Positions 31,820-40,588 of a DNA stretch of 64,000 nucleotides are shown piece by piece (the stretch's first letter is position 1; every line of letters starts with the position of its first letter). A model generated the notes under the pieces. The model searched no databases, was not told the DNA's origin, and saw only the letters and a program-made list of their open reading frames with translations. The stretch covers positions 1,178,001 to 1,242,000 of the forward strand of contig CAWBUW010000012.1 in assembly GCA_963792075.1 (NCBI GenBank), given 5' to 3'. The translations under genes and the position numbers were made by a program. The DNA is from CAWBUW01 sp963792075. Its GTDB lineage: Bacteria > Chloroflexota > Anaerolineae > Anaerolineales > UBA4823.

Positions 31820-33214
31820 CTAAAGATTGGCAAAAGCATCCTGGAAACACTGCTGTGGTGCGCGCAAGATACCCGCGCCTACCATGCCTACTCCAGGATC
31901 TTTGTGGGCGATGCCGGTGTTGATTTGCGGCAGAATGCCGGTCTCCATTACTTTGCGCACATCGATGCCGCAGGGGGTGCCGCGGAAATTCAACGCCGGG
32001 ATGGTGAACTGCTCGTGTTCGTCGTAAGTGATCTCGTACATTTCCAGGGTAGCCTGGAGTGCCATCTGCGGCGTGCCCCCCACAAACTTGGTGATGGCGG
32101 GGGCGGCGGCCATAGCCATTCCACCATACCCGGCTGTCTCGGTGACGGTGCTGTCGCCGATATCGAGGTTGGCATCTTTTGCGGAATATTGGGGGAAATA
32201 CAATCCCTGGACCTGCCCGGCAGGGGCAGTAAACCAGCGCTCCGGCATGCTGGAGAGGCGGATGCCAAAGTCCGTGCCGTTGCGCGCCATGACCGTTACA
32301 ATCGTGCTGCCCTCCACGCCTTCAGCCGGCTCGAGCATGGCTTTGCCAGCCGGCATGCTCAGGTTCAGGAAAAAGTGATCGTTGCGATCGATAAATTCAA
32401 TCACCCGCGCCAGGGTTTCGTTATCCTGATTGGTGCGTGCCAGGGCCGGGCCAATGGCGCGCAGGAACAGGGAGGTGGCGGCGCGGTTGCGGTTGTGGCA
32501 TTCATCGCCCATGTGCAGTGCCTGGGCAATCAGGCTGCGCAGATCGATGCCCTCGGGCAGCGTACGCAAAGCGCGGTCCAGGGTGGGGTACAGGTCCGTT
32601 TCCATCCATTTGAGCCGGCTGTACACTTCTGGGCCCATGCCGCCATAGCGCAGTACTTTCCCCAACCCTTCATTTTGGGTACAGAAGGCCTGGTTTCCAA
32701 AGGCTTTGTTTTCGATGATAAAAACCGGCATGGAGGGTGAGACTACACCCGCCATCGGCCCCACCGAGTGATGGTGGTGGCAGGGAGAGAATTCCACCCC
32801 GCCTGAAGCTGCCATTTGGGCTGCCTCTGCCTCGTCCTGGGCCAGGCCCTCGTAAATCAGGGCGCCCATCACCGCACCGCGCTGCGGGCCGCACATCCGC
32901 TCCCAGGTGATTGGCGGACCGGCGTGCAGGATCATGTTTTTGTGCATGCCGGGAATCACCTCCCTGGCGATGCCCATGCCCACCAGCACCGGCCTCCCTT
33001 GCTTGATGCGGGAGCAAACCTGCTGGTTGGCGGCTTCGATATCCAGCCCCTGGCGAGTGCGGCGCAAATGCGGCACCCCTTCTGTTGGGGGGTGCCAGTC
33101 CAAATCCACGACAGGCACGCCTTGCGCCTGCACTGACTGGGCCATGCTGCCCAGGCCAATATTGATGACCTCAAGGGGTTTCCCAAACAAATCGTTGATT
33201 TTTCCTGTGCTCAT
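31820..33214 (-). CDS. allG: AllG/YlbE-like protein (DUF1116), oxamate carbamoyltransferase subunit type
   Basis: A 464-residue DUF1116 protein. In E. coli FdrA, AllG (YlbE) and AllH (YlbF) are needed for oxamate carbamoyltransferase in anaerobic allantoin use (family knowledge). Conserved-looking segments include CHHHHSVGPMAGVVSPSMP, FGNQAFCTQNEGLGKVLRYGG and MGDECHNRN. The start ATG 33214 overlaps the FdrA stop (ATGA) with GAGGTGG before it. With FdrA next door and an AllH-like gene nearby, all three subunits are in this window. Confidence 0.88.
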   Translation of the reverse strand: MSTGKINDLFGKPLEVINIGLGSMAQSVQAQGVPVVDLDWHPPTEGVPHLRRTRQGLDIEAANQQVCSRIKQGRPVLVGMGIAREVIPGMHKNMILHAGPPITWERMCGPQRGAVMGALIYEGLAQDEAEAAQMAASGGVEFSPCHHHHSVGPMAGVVSPSMPVFIIENKAFGNQAFCTQNEGLGKVLRYGGMGPEVYSRLKWMETDLYPTLDRALRTLPEGIDLRSLIAQALHMGDECHNRNRAATSLFLRAIGPALARTNQDNETLARVIEFIDRNDHFFLNLSMPAGKAMLEPAEGVEGSTIVTVMARNGTDFGIRLSSMPERWFTAPAGQVQGLYFPQYSAKDANLDIGDSTVTETAGYGGMAMAAAPAITKFVGGTPQMALQATLEMYEITYDEHEQFTIPALNFRGTPCGIDVRKVMETGILPQINTGIAHKDPGVGMVGAGILRAPQQCFQDAFANL

Positions 33215-34761
33215 TTCACCACCTCGGCGGCCAGGCGGGCGGCCGCGGCATTGCTTGCGCAGACCGTGACCCCGGCTTCTGCCAGCGCTTGCGACTGGCG
33301 GCTCAGGCACTGCGGGTCCTTTTCCGTGCCGGTGACCGAAGCAATCACAACCAGGTCGCGGTCCTCTTCCGCGGCCAGGGCGCGCGCTTTCTGCACCGCG
33401 GGGCCCAGCTCTGATGCCGGGTCCGGATGCGCCCCGTAGCCCAGGACGACGTCCAGCAGGATCACGGCGGTTTCCGGATCACGCGCTTCTTGTAGCAGGC
33501 GGCGGATGCGCAGGCCGTTATCGATCATCGGGTGCAAACGGCCAACGGTGAACTCCTCTTCTCCCAGGTCAACGGCGCAGTGCTGCTGGCTGCGGTTTGA
33601 ATCGGCCATCTGGTTTTGCTTTCGCAGCGGTGCGTTGGAGAAAACGGGCTCCAGGAGCAGCTTTTGGCGGCTATAATCCGCCCAAATTACCTGGGCTTCG
33701 TAGCACAGGGTGCCGCCGCTGAACAGGCCGCGCAGGTAGCGTTGGGTGCGTTTCAGGCGCTGGCGCAGCTCGCTGGCGCGTGAGTCCACGATCTTAGCGG
33801 GGTTTGCCGCCGGGTCCGTCTTTCCACCTGCCAGTCCGGCTGCCAGCCAGGCGGCCTCTTCGAGCGTGTGGGCAGGCAGGACTGTCTTGGACTGCGAGGC
33901 AAATTCCCCACCCAGCAGGCAGACCACGGTTGGCTTGGCGCCGGCATACACCTGCTCCAGCACCCGCTGCGCCACCGCTGGCGATGGAGGCTTGCTGACC
34001 AGGACGATGACCTGGGTGGCTGCGTCTTCTTGTAAAGCGCGCAGGCCGGCCAGCATCATCAGGCCGCCGACTTCTTCCTTGAGGTCACGTCCTCCGGTGC
34101 CAATGCCCTGTGTGACTCCAACGCCGTACCGGGCCAACTGCGTGCTGACTTCCTGCAGGCCAGTGCCGGCCGCAGAGACGATGCCTACCGGGCCGGGCGG
34201 GAGCAGGTTAGCAAATCCCAGCGCCACACCGTTGAGCATCGCCGTGCCGGCACCCGGGCCCATCAGCAGCAGCCCGTGCTGGCTGGCATACTGTTTGAGT
34301 GCAATTTCGTCTTCCAGGCTGACATTATCGCTGAACAGCAGTACGTGCAGGCCGTGCAGCAGCGCATCCCAGGCTTCCTGGGCGGCATAACGCCCGGCAA
34401 CGGAGATGACGGCCACATTGGCGGTGGGGTGTGCTTTCAGTGCACTATGGATGGTTTTAGGCCGGTACTCCCCCGTCTCAACAGCAGCTTGTTTCTTGTA
34501 CAAATATTTCTCTGCTTCGGCCAGGGCTGAGTCCAGGTTGTCAGCGGCTGCGCTGACGGTAATAATCAAATCATTGGGGGAAGCTGTGGCCGCCTGGGGA
34601 GTCAGTAAACCGGCTCCTTTCAGGATGCCTTTGTTCGCCTCGGTCGCCATGACGACAGCGGCATCGATCACCCCAGGCAGGCGGGCGATTTCCTGGGCTG
34701 CCAACATCAGTGAGACCGAATCGTGGTACTCACTGGGTTTAATCAGACTTTTGACGGGCAA
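33211..34761 (-). CDS. fdrA: FdrA-like protein (acyl-CoA synthetase fold)
   Basis: A 516-residue protein resembling succinyl-CoA synthetase alpha/beta parts. Recognisable stretches are GPGAGTAMLNGVALGFANLL, PPGPVGIVSAAGTGLQEVST and GIGTGGRDLKEEVGGLMML, and late VILLDVVLGYGAHPDPA. In E. coli FdrA (AllF) works with AllG and AllH in carbamoyl transfer from oxalurate. The stop overlaps the next gene by four bases and the start lies 24 bases after the molybdenum subunit gene. Confidence 0.9.
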   Translation of the reverse strand: MPVKSLIKPSEYHDSVSLMLAAQEIARLPGVIDAAVVMATEANKGILKGAGLLTPQAATASPNDLIITVSAAADNLDSALAEAEKYLYKKQAAVETGEYRPKTIHSALKAHPTANVAVISVAGRYAAQEAWDALLHGLHVLLFSDNVSLEDEIALKQYASQHGLLLMGPGAGTAMLNGVALGFANLLPPGPVGIVSAAGTGLQEVSTQLARYGVGVTQGIGTGGRDLKEEVGGLMMLAGLRALQEDAATQVIVLVSKPPSPAVAQRVLEQVYAGAKPTVVCLLGGEFASQSKTVLPAHTLEEAAWLAAGLAGGKTDPAANPAKIVDSRASELRQRLKRTQRYLRGLFSGGTLCYEAQVIWADYSRQKLLLEPVFSNAPLRKQNQMADSNRSQQHCAVDLGEEEFTVGRLHPMIDNGLRIRRLLQEARDPETAVILLDVVLGYGAHPDPASELGPAVQKARALAAEEDRDLVVIASVTGTEKDPQCLSRQSQALAEAGVTVCASNAAAARLAAEVVK

Positions 34762-34784
34762 GCGTGCCTCCTGTTTGTATTGGG

Positions 34785-37139
34785 TTATTCCACCAGGCCA
34801 GCGTCCTGCATCGCCAGGTAGATTTTTTCTGCTGTGTACGGCGGCGCGCCCGGGCGGATGCCGATGGCATCATAGATCGCATTGGCAATCGCGGGGATGG
34901 TGGGTACCATGGCATGCTCGCCAATGCCGCGCGCCCCATAGGGCCCATCATCTTGTGCCACTTCGACAATAATCGCCTTAATATCGCGGGGGACATCGGT
35001 GCTGGTGGCGATGCGGTAATCGACAAAGCTGGGATTCTGCAGTACCCCTTCCTTAAGCTGCAAGCCTTCGAACAAGGCTGTGCTCAATCCCTGGACAAAG
35101 CCACCTTCCATTTGCGCTTTGACCATTTCAGGATTGATCGCCTTGCCGACATCAAAGGCAGCCACACCGCGCAATACTTCAATCTTGCCGGTATCCATAT
35201 CGACTTCGAGCTCCACGGCCTGAGCGCCGGTGGTGTAATGGACGACTGCCCGCGGCCCCTGCCCGGTTTCTGCGTCTAGCCCGGTAACGTATGTGGGCAT
35301 GAAATTGCCGCGCCCTAAGACTGGGCCGCCTGCCCAACCCTGATCGTTGGGCAACGGGATACCATAAATGACGATGTTCTTCAGCGAGAGGGCTTCTTCG
35401 CTCTTATAAGAAATCACTTTGCCATCCACGATGTCCAGGTCCTCGATCTTTTCATTCCAGGCTTTAGCGACCATTTCCAGGATCTGGTGGCGGGCATCCC
35501 GGCCGGCGGCGGTGACCGCATTCCCCATGCTCCAGGTCAGGCGGCTGGCTACCGTTTGCCATTCATACGGGCTGTAATCGGTGTTCAGCGGGGTGGCCAC
35601 GCGCACCCATTCGATGGGCACGCCCAAAGCTGCAGCAGCCATCTGGGCGGCAATGGTGAACGAGCCCTGGCCAAGCTCTTGCCCGCCCACGCTGACCGTC
35701 ACGGTGCCATCCTCGTTCAAAGCCACTTTGGCACTCGAACCGGCATTGGGCGGCATGGCCGGCGCTTTCCACATCAGGGCGATCCCCTTGCCGCGCCTTT
35801 TGTTGGGCGCGCTGGGAGGATCTTTGTACCCCCAGTGGATGGCTTCGGCAGCTTTCTCCAGGCATTCTGACAGTCCGGTGGGGTGCATCTTCATCCCTGT
35901 GACCAGGGTGCTGCCCGTGCGAACGCAGTTGAGCTTACGGAACTGCACCGGGTCCATCCCGATTGCCAGCGCCAGCTCATCGATGCACTGTTCCAGGCCC
36001 GAGTGCATTTCGGGCATGCCAAAGCCGCGCATGGGGCCGCCGACGGGATGGTTGGTATAGACGCAGTAGCTGTCCGTCTTTACATTGGGAACTTCGTAAG
36101 GACCCGAACTGGAGTAGCCTGAGGCGCGCGTGATGTTGACGCCGTATTCGGTGTACGCCCCGCCATCCCAATAGAAGCGATTTTCCATCGCCAGCAGCCG
36201 GCCGTCTTTGTCGCAGCCCATTTTGAACGTTGCGGTCAGGCCCTGGCGGACGAAGGCAGTGTAAAACTCTTCTTCGCGCGTCAGGCGCAGCTTGACCGGG
36301 CGCCCCTTGACCTTCATGGCAATCGCCACTGCCAGGGCTTCCATGCTGACCCCGGCTTTGCAGCCAAAGCCGCCGCCGACATATGGGGCGATCACCTGCA
36401 CATCGGATTGTGAGATGCCCAGGGTGTTGGCAATCAAATTGCGCTGGGCAAAGGGTGACTGCGAGCTGCCCCACAGCTTGACCTTGTTCCCCTCGTCCAC
36501 ACGGGCAATGGCAATGTGTGTCTCGATAGGAACGTGCTGGATGTGCGGGACTTTGTATTTATGCTCCACGATCGCGGCGCATTCTGCCCAGGCAGAATCA
36601 ACATCGCCTTTGCGGATGCGGAAATGGTTCGAGATATTTGTTCCCGCTTTAGGAAAGATAAAGTTAGCCACCTCATATCTTCCCAGGTCCGGATGCAGCA
36701 GCGGCGCTTCTGCACCGGCGCCGTACTCTGGATCGAAAACACCTGGTAAGGGCTCGTATTCGACTTCGATCAGGTCCAGCGCTTGCTCGGCTATTTGTTC
36801 GCTGACTGCGGCGACACCTGCCACCGGATCGCCAACATAGCGCACCCGATCCCGGCAAAAGATGTGCCGGTCATGCAGGTACAGACCGATCAGGCCGGGA
36901 TAATCCTCGCCTGTTACGACCGCTTTGACTCCTGGCAGGAGGCGCGCCTTACTGATATCGATGCGCTTGATCAGGGCATGTGGTTGTGAGCTGCGCTTGA
37001 TCCGCGCATAGAGCAGGCCGGCGCCAAATTGCAGATCATCCGCAAACAATGCTGAACCAACTACTTTTTCGCGCGCATCGACGCGCGGCACACTATCGCC
37101 AATGGGGTGAGGCACGTTCTTCGTCGTATCCAGATCCAT
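34785..37139 (-). CDS. Xanthine-dehydrogenase-family molybdopterin-binding subunit
   Basis: A 784-residue molybdenum hydroxylase large subunit. Molybdopterin-binding motifs YVGGGFGCKAG, PMRGFGMPE and GQELGQGSF are present, and the catalytic Glu is in GARGIGEHAMVPTIPAIANAI. ATG 37139 is preferred because GGAGG lies five bases upstream; a second ATG at 37151 would add four residues. Family members hydroxylate purines, aldehydes or N-heterocycles, and sequence alone does not fix the substrate. The FAD and Fe-S subunits are encoded just upstream. Confidence 0.93.
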   Translation of the reverse strand: MDLDTTKNVPHPIGDSVPRVDAREKVVGSALFADDLQFGAGLLYARIKRSSQPHALIKRIDISKARLLPGVKAVVTGEDYPGLIGLYLHDRHIFCRDRVRYVGDPVAGVAAVSEQIAEQALDLIEVEYEPLPGVFDPEYGAGAEAPLLHPDLGRYEVANFIFPKAGTNISNHFRIRKGDVDSAWAECAAIVEHKYKVPHIQHVPIETHIAIARVDEGNKVKLWGSSQSPFAQRNLIANTLGISQSDVQVIAPYVGGGFGCKAGVSMEALAVAIAMKVKGRPVKLRLTREEEFYTAFVRQGLTATFKMGCDKDGRLLAMENRFYWDGGAYTEYGVNITRASGYSSSGPYEVPNVKTDSYCVYTNHPVGGPMRGFGMPEMHSGLEQCIDELALAIGMDPVQFRKLNCVRTGSTLVTGMKMHPTGLSECLEKAAEAIHWGYKDPPSAPNKRRGKGIALMWKAPAMPPNAGSSAKVALNEDGTVTVSVGGQELGQGSFTIAAQMAAAALGVPIEWVRVATPLNTDYSPYEWQTVASRLTWSMGNAVTAAGRDARHQILEMVAKAWNEKIEDLDIVDGKVISYKSEEALSLKNIVIYGIPLPNDQGWAGGPVLGRGNFMPTYVTGLDAETGQGPRAVVHYTTGAQAVELEVDMDTGKIEVLRGVAAFDVGKAINPEMVKAQMEGGFVQGLSTALFEGLQLKEGVLQNPSFVDYRIATSTDVPRDIKAIIVEVAQDDGPYGARGIGEHAMVPTIPAIANAIYDAIGIRPGAPPYTAEKIYLAMQDAGLVE

Positions 37140-37152
37140 GGTGTCCTCCATC

Positions 37153-37635
37153 CTATAAGGCCAGGGCGCGTTGGCGTTTCGCCGCGTCCTGGACTGCTTC
37201 GATGATGCGCAAGTAACCCGTGCAGCGGCACAGGTTGCCTACCAGGGCTTCGCGAATTTCGTCTTCGCTGGGATCAGTATTGCGGTCGATCAAAGCGCGC
37301 GCCGAGATGAGCATTCCGGGTGTGCAGAAACCGCACTGCACGCCGCCGTGATCCAGGATCGCCTGCTGCACCGGGTCGAGCACGCCATCTTTGGCCAGCC
37401 CTTCCACGGTAACGACCTGGCTGCCCTGGCATTCGACCGCCAGCACCATGCAACTGTTGACCGGTTCTCCGTCCAACAGCACGGTGCAAGCGCCGCACTC
37501 ACCCGCCGAGCAGCCGTTCTTGGTGCCGGTGAAGGCCAGTTTTTCGCGCAGCATTTGCAGCAGAGTCATCTGAGATGGCACATCTACTTGCTCGATCTCA
37601 CCGTTAACGGTTAAGGTAATGCGATGCATTGCCAT
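37153..37635 (-). CDS. (2Fe-2S)-binding subunit of molybdenum hydroxylase
   Basis: A 160-residue electron-transfer subunit with two [2Fe-2S] clusters. The ferredoxin-like cluster is seen in NGCSAGECGACTVLLDG with a later Cys in NSCMVLA, and the second in CGFCTPGM and GNLCRCTGY. Length is normal for the family. Only a few bases separate it from its partner genes on both sides. Confidence 0.95.
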   Translation of the reverse strand: MAMHRITLTVNGEIEQVDVPSQMTLLQMLREKLAFTGTKNGCSAGECGACTVLLDGEPVNSCMVLAVECQGSQVVTVEGLAKDGVLDPVQQAILDHGGVQCGFCTPGMLISARALIDRNTDPSEDEIREALVGNLCRCTGYLRIIEAVQDAAKRQRALAL

Positions 37636-37638
37636 AAT

Positions 37639-38538
37639 TTACCTCATCTCGATTTGTGCCCAGGTGCGTTCGAGGGCTTTCTCGGTCAGTTTGCGCACCA
37701 TGGCTTTGCGGTAGCGAGCACTGCCGCGCACATCATCAATCGGGCTGCAAGCAGCCTGGGCTAGCCGGGCAGCTTGTTGGAATGCCTGGGGATTAATCGC
37801 GTTGGCTGCCAGGTAAGATTTTACAGATGGAACGAGCAGCGGAATTGGCGCGACAGAAGCCAGGGCTACCCGGAAGCGGTACCCGGAAGCCTGGGACGGA
37901 TCCGGGTAAGCATAAGCTGTGACGCCGACGATGGACAGGTCGCTCCAGGTGTTGCGTCCCAGCTTGATATATGTCCCCGCAGCGCCCTGCGGCGGCAGCG
38001 GGAAGGTGATCGCAGTGACAATATCGCCTGGCTGGAGGGTGGTCTTCCCGGGGCCCAGGAAGAATGAGTCCAGGCTGACCTGCCGGGGGCCATCCACACC
38101 GTAAACGGCAATTTTACCTCCCAGCACCAGGCAGGCGCCGATGGTATCGCCAGCAGGCGAAGCATTACAAATATTTCCGACCACCGTTGCCCGGGTGCGC
38201 AGCTGGTAAGAGGCTACCGAACGGCAAGCCTGCGCCAGCAGAGGGTAGTGCGCTTGCACATGGGGTGAGGCGATCACCCGGTTCATATTCACCCCGGCGC
38301 CCAACTGCAAGCCCTGAACGGGGTCAAACAGAATGTCATGGGTGCTGTCGAGATGTTTTATATCCACCAGGTATTGGTCATGCCACAAGCCATCCCGCAT
38401 GCGCACGAAAATATCGGTTCCGCCGGAAAGCGGGCGCGCTTCTCCAGGATGGGCGGCTAAGAATAGGCTGGCTTCCAGTAAAGAGGCCGGCCGGATGTAA
38501 TCAAATTCAGGGATTTCTGGGTGGGCATTGATACTCAT
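37639..38538 (-). CDS. FAD-binding subunit of molybdenum hydroxylase
   Basis: A 300-residue CoxM/XdhB-type flavoprotein subunit. FAD motifs include LSGGTDIFVRMRDGL (binding of the dinucleotide) and TVVGNICNASPAGDTIGACLVL. ATG 38538 is preferred, with GAGAGGTG upstream; a GTG at 38547 is possible. The three subunits follow the order FAD, Fe-S, Mo. Confidence 0.93.
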   Translation of the reverse strand: MSINAHPEIPEFDYIRPASLLEASLFLAAHPGEARPLSGGTDIFVRMRDGLWHDQYLVDIKHLDSTHDILFDPVQGLQLGAGVNMNRVIASPHVQAHYPLLAQACRSVASYQLRTRATVVGNICNASPAGDTIGACLVLGGKIAVYGVDGPRQVSLDSFFLGPGKTTLQPGDIVTAITFPLPPQGAAGTYIKLGRNTWSDLSIVGVTAYAYPDPSQASGYRFRVALASVAPIPLLVPSVKSYLAANAINPQAFQQAARLAQAACSPIDDVRGSARYRKAMVRKLTEKALERTWAQIEMR

Positions 38539-38564
38539 CGAGCGCACCTCTCAAAGGGGAGAAG

Positions 38565-38606
38565 AACATTGGGACGTTGAGCCTGATTCCTCAACGTCCC
38601 AATGTT
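38565..38606. repeat. Perfect 16-bp hairpin in the permease-to-FAD-subunit gap
   Basis: Arms 38565-38580 and 38591-38606 are exact complements around a 10-base loop. It could reduce transcription from the permease into the enzyme genes. Confidence 0.85.
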
Positions 38607-38620
38607 TAGCAGGGTTTAAT

Positions 38621-40036
38621 TTACTTGTTGATGTTCTCGCGCTCTTCAACGCCGAACATCTTGGGAGGTAAGATCAGGAAGATGAGGTTGACCAGAATAC
38701 CCAGGATAGCAGCAAAAACAATGGCCGGGATGCCGTTGGGGAAGAAAACAGGTACCTGGAAGGGGAAGACGCCGTTGGGCATAGCCAGGTTACCGCCGAT
38801 GCCGGTGATCAAGATGATAGCACCGACCGCAAGCTGCTTGGGGTCAAACAGGTTGACCTTTTCGGACTGGATCAGGGCCACGCCCTGCATACCGATGACG
38901 CCGAACAGGTAGATCCCCAGGCCGCCCTGGACCGCGACCGGCAGGGTGTTTACCACTGCGACCAGCTTGCCGAAGAAACCGAGGACAATAGCCATGCCTC
39001 CTGCGGCCATCAGGACGGAAGTGGAGTAATTACGTGTGATGGCCATCAGCGAGTTATTCTCGCCATAGTTGGTGCCAGCACAGCCGCCCAGGAAACCGAC
39101 CACCAGGTCATCGGTTCCATCAGCCACCAGGTTGAGACCGATCAGCTCCTTGATGTTGTAGGCTTTGCGGCCCAACTTAGCGGCCAGCTCATCGATGTAC
39201 AGGCTCATCTGGTACAGGTGAGCTGTGCTTTCGGGCACGGTGGCGATGAAAATCAGTGCGATTGAAAACGCCATGCCCCAGGCATTTGGGTCTCCGAAGG
39301 CTGGGAAAGTGAGCTTTGGCAGCTCAAACCAATTTGCGGCGGCTACGTTCGCAAAATTGACCAACCCAAAGGGAATGGCGATGATATAACCAAAGATCGC
39401 GCCCAGCAGGATCGGCAGCATACCGATCAGGCCTTTGCCCTGCAGGTAAACCGAGAACAGGATGGTAGCAATTAATGTCAGGAAAGCCACCACCCAGAAC
39501 TTCCAGGCTACGGCTGCGTCAGCGCCGATGGACATGCCGCCGGCGTTGTTCAGCGCCGCGCCAGCCAGGGCAATGCCGATCACGATGGCCATCGAGCCGG
39601 TGATGATGGGCGGCAGGACGCGGTCGAGAGATGCTTTGCCGATCCGCATGATCAGGAAACCGACGGCGATCTCACACACTGCGGTCAGGAGGATGCCCAC
39701 TTGCACAATCTTTACGCCTTCAGGGCAGTAGACCGCGGTGGAGTTGAAGCAATCGGGGGCGAACTTGCTCATCACCGTGATGACCACAGCGATGTAAGAG
39801 AAGGATGAGCCATAGTACATCGGGATCTTGCGTTTGGACACCAGCAGGGCGATAATGGTGCCGAGACCCGATGCCAGCAAAGTGATGCCCACATCAAACT
39901 TGGTCAGGATGGCAACCAGGACGGTGGCGGGGAACATGGTCAGGAATTGTTGGAAACCAAGCGAGAGCATGGCCCCCACGGGCGGGGTGTCATCGGGCAG
40001 GTAGCCGATGACTGTTGATTTTGTTGCAGTGCTCAT
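38621..40036 (-). CDS. Nucleobase:cation symporter-2 family permease (xanthine/uracil type)
   Basis: A 471-residue protein with about 12-14 hydrophobic helices of the NAT/NCS2 family. GFQQFLTMFPATVLVAI and the later EDNSLMAIT-like region GCAGTNYGENNSLMAITRNYST are typical. Substrate is probably a purine or uracil-like base, in agreement with the molybdenum hydroxylase that follows. AGGAG lies before the ATG. It is the first gene of the minus-strand operon. Confidence 0.92.
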   Translation of the reverse strand: MSTATKSTVIGYLPDDTPPVGAMLSLGFQQFLTMFPATVLVAILTKFDVGITLLASGLGTIIALLVSKRKIPMYYGSSFSYIAVVITVMSKFAPDCFNSTAVYCPEGVKIVQVGILLTAVCEIAVGFLIMRIGKASLDRVLPPIITGSMAIVIGIALAGAALNNAGGMSIGADAAVAWKFWVVAFLTLIATILFSVYLQGKGLIGMLPILLGAIFGYIIAIPFGLVNFANVAAANWFELPKLTFPAFGDPNAWGMAFSIALIFIATVPESTAHLYQMSLYIDELAAKLGRKAYNIKELIGLNLVADGTDDLVVGFLGGCAGTNYGENNSLMAITRNYSTSVLMAAGGMAIVLGFFGKLVAVVNTLPVAVQGGLGIYLFGVIGMQGVALIQSEKVNLFDPKQLAVGAIILITGIGGNLAMPNGVFPFQVPVFFPNGIPAIVFAAILGILVNLIFLILPPKMFGVEERENINK

Positions 40037-40588
40037 AAGATTTGCTTACTCCTTTGGATTTGAGTTTGGATGGGTGAGGGGAGAAGGCGATGTTTGATTA
40101 AGCCAATAGATGCACCTCCTTTATCCCCTGGCCGGGTAAAGCGCTGCAGTATTCTATTTTAAGGAAAAACAAGGAGATACGCACTGGGAGGGGAAACCAG
40201 TGTGTACACGGCTGGGGGTCAGTTTTGAAGCGTCCATTGCTCATCATAATCGGACCTCAAAACCAGGACAACTTTGTAGATCAAGCGGGGCTGCCGATCT
40301 CTTGGTTACATTAACCCACACCAAACGCCAAAGGTACTATTAAAAAATATTGAACTCTATTATTATGGACGCGTTTTGGTTGTATGACAACTGGTAGATG
40401 TCATAATACGCAGGTGATCTTTGTCCGTTGAAGAATTTCGGTTAATCGTATGTGGGGGGGTAGTGGGTGCGGCTTTGCCGCACCCACTACCCCCCCCCGA
40501 AATTTGGGGCGTTGCCATTTTGGGCGATTGTAGTTATGATAAAGCACTTCTCCAGTAACCCTGAAAGAGAATCTTCACAAGGATAGCA
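40037..40588. other. Divergent control region, 552 bp
   Basis: It separates the minus-strand operon from the AllH-like gene on the plus strand. No open frame of note. Contents: an AAGGAGGTG-like sequence on the minus strand at about 40113-40121 not followed by a long frame; a short hairpin 40182-40187/40197-40202; AT-rich sequence 40330-40400 suited to promoters; and the hairpin at 40454. No purine-riboswitch pattern was recognised. Promoters in both directions are inferred, not located. Confidence 0.5.
40454..40496. repeat. Perfect 20-bp hairpin, loop TTT
   Basis: Arms 40454-40473 and 40477-40496 are exact complements; centre GC-TTT-GC. Confidence 0.92.

Noticed and set aside
31781..32740. 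Long plus-strand frame of 319 codons opposite the AllG-like gene
   Set aside because: The minus-strand protein has conserved motifs and overlap with FdrA; the plus frame reflects high third-position GC.
40080..40210. Purine riboswitch before the permease
   Set aside because: The short hairpin at 40182 and the AAGGAGGTG-like site do not form the three-way junction with the conserved loop bases of that riboswitch.
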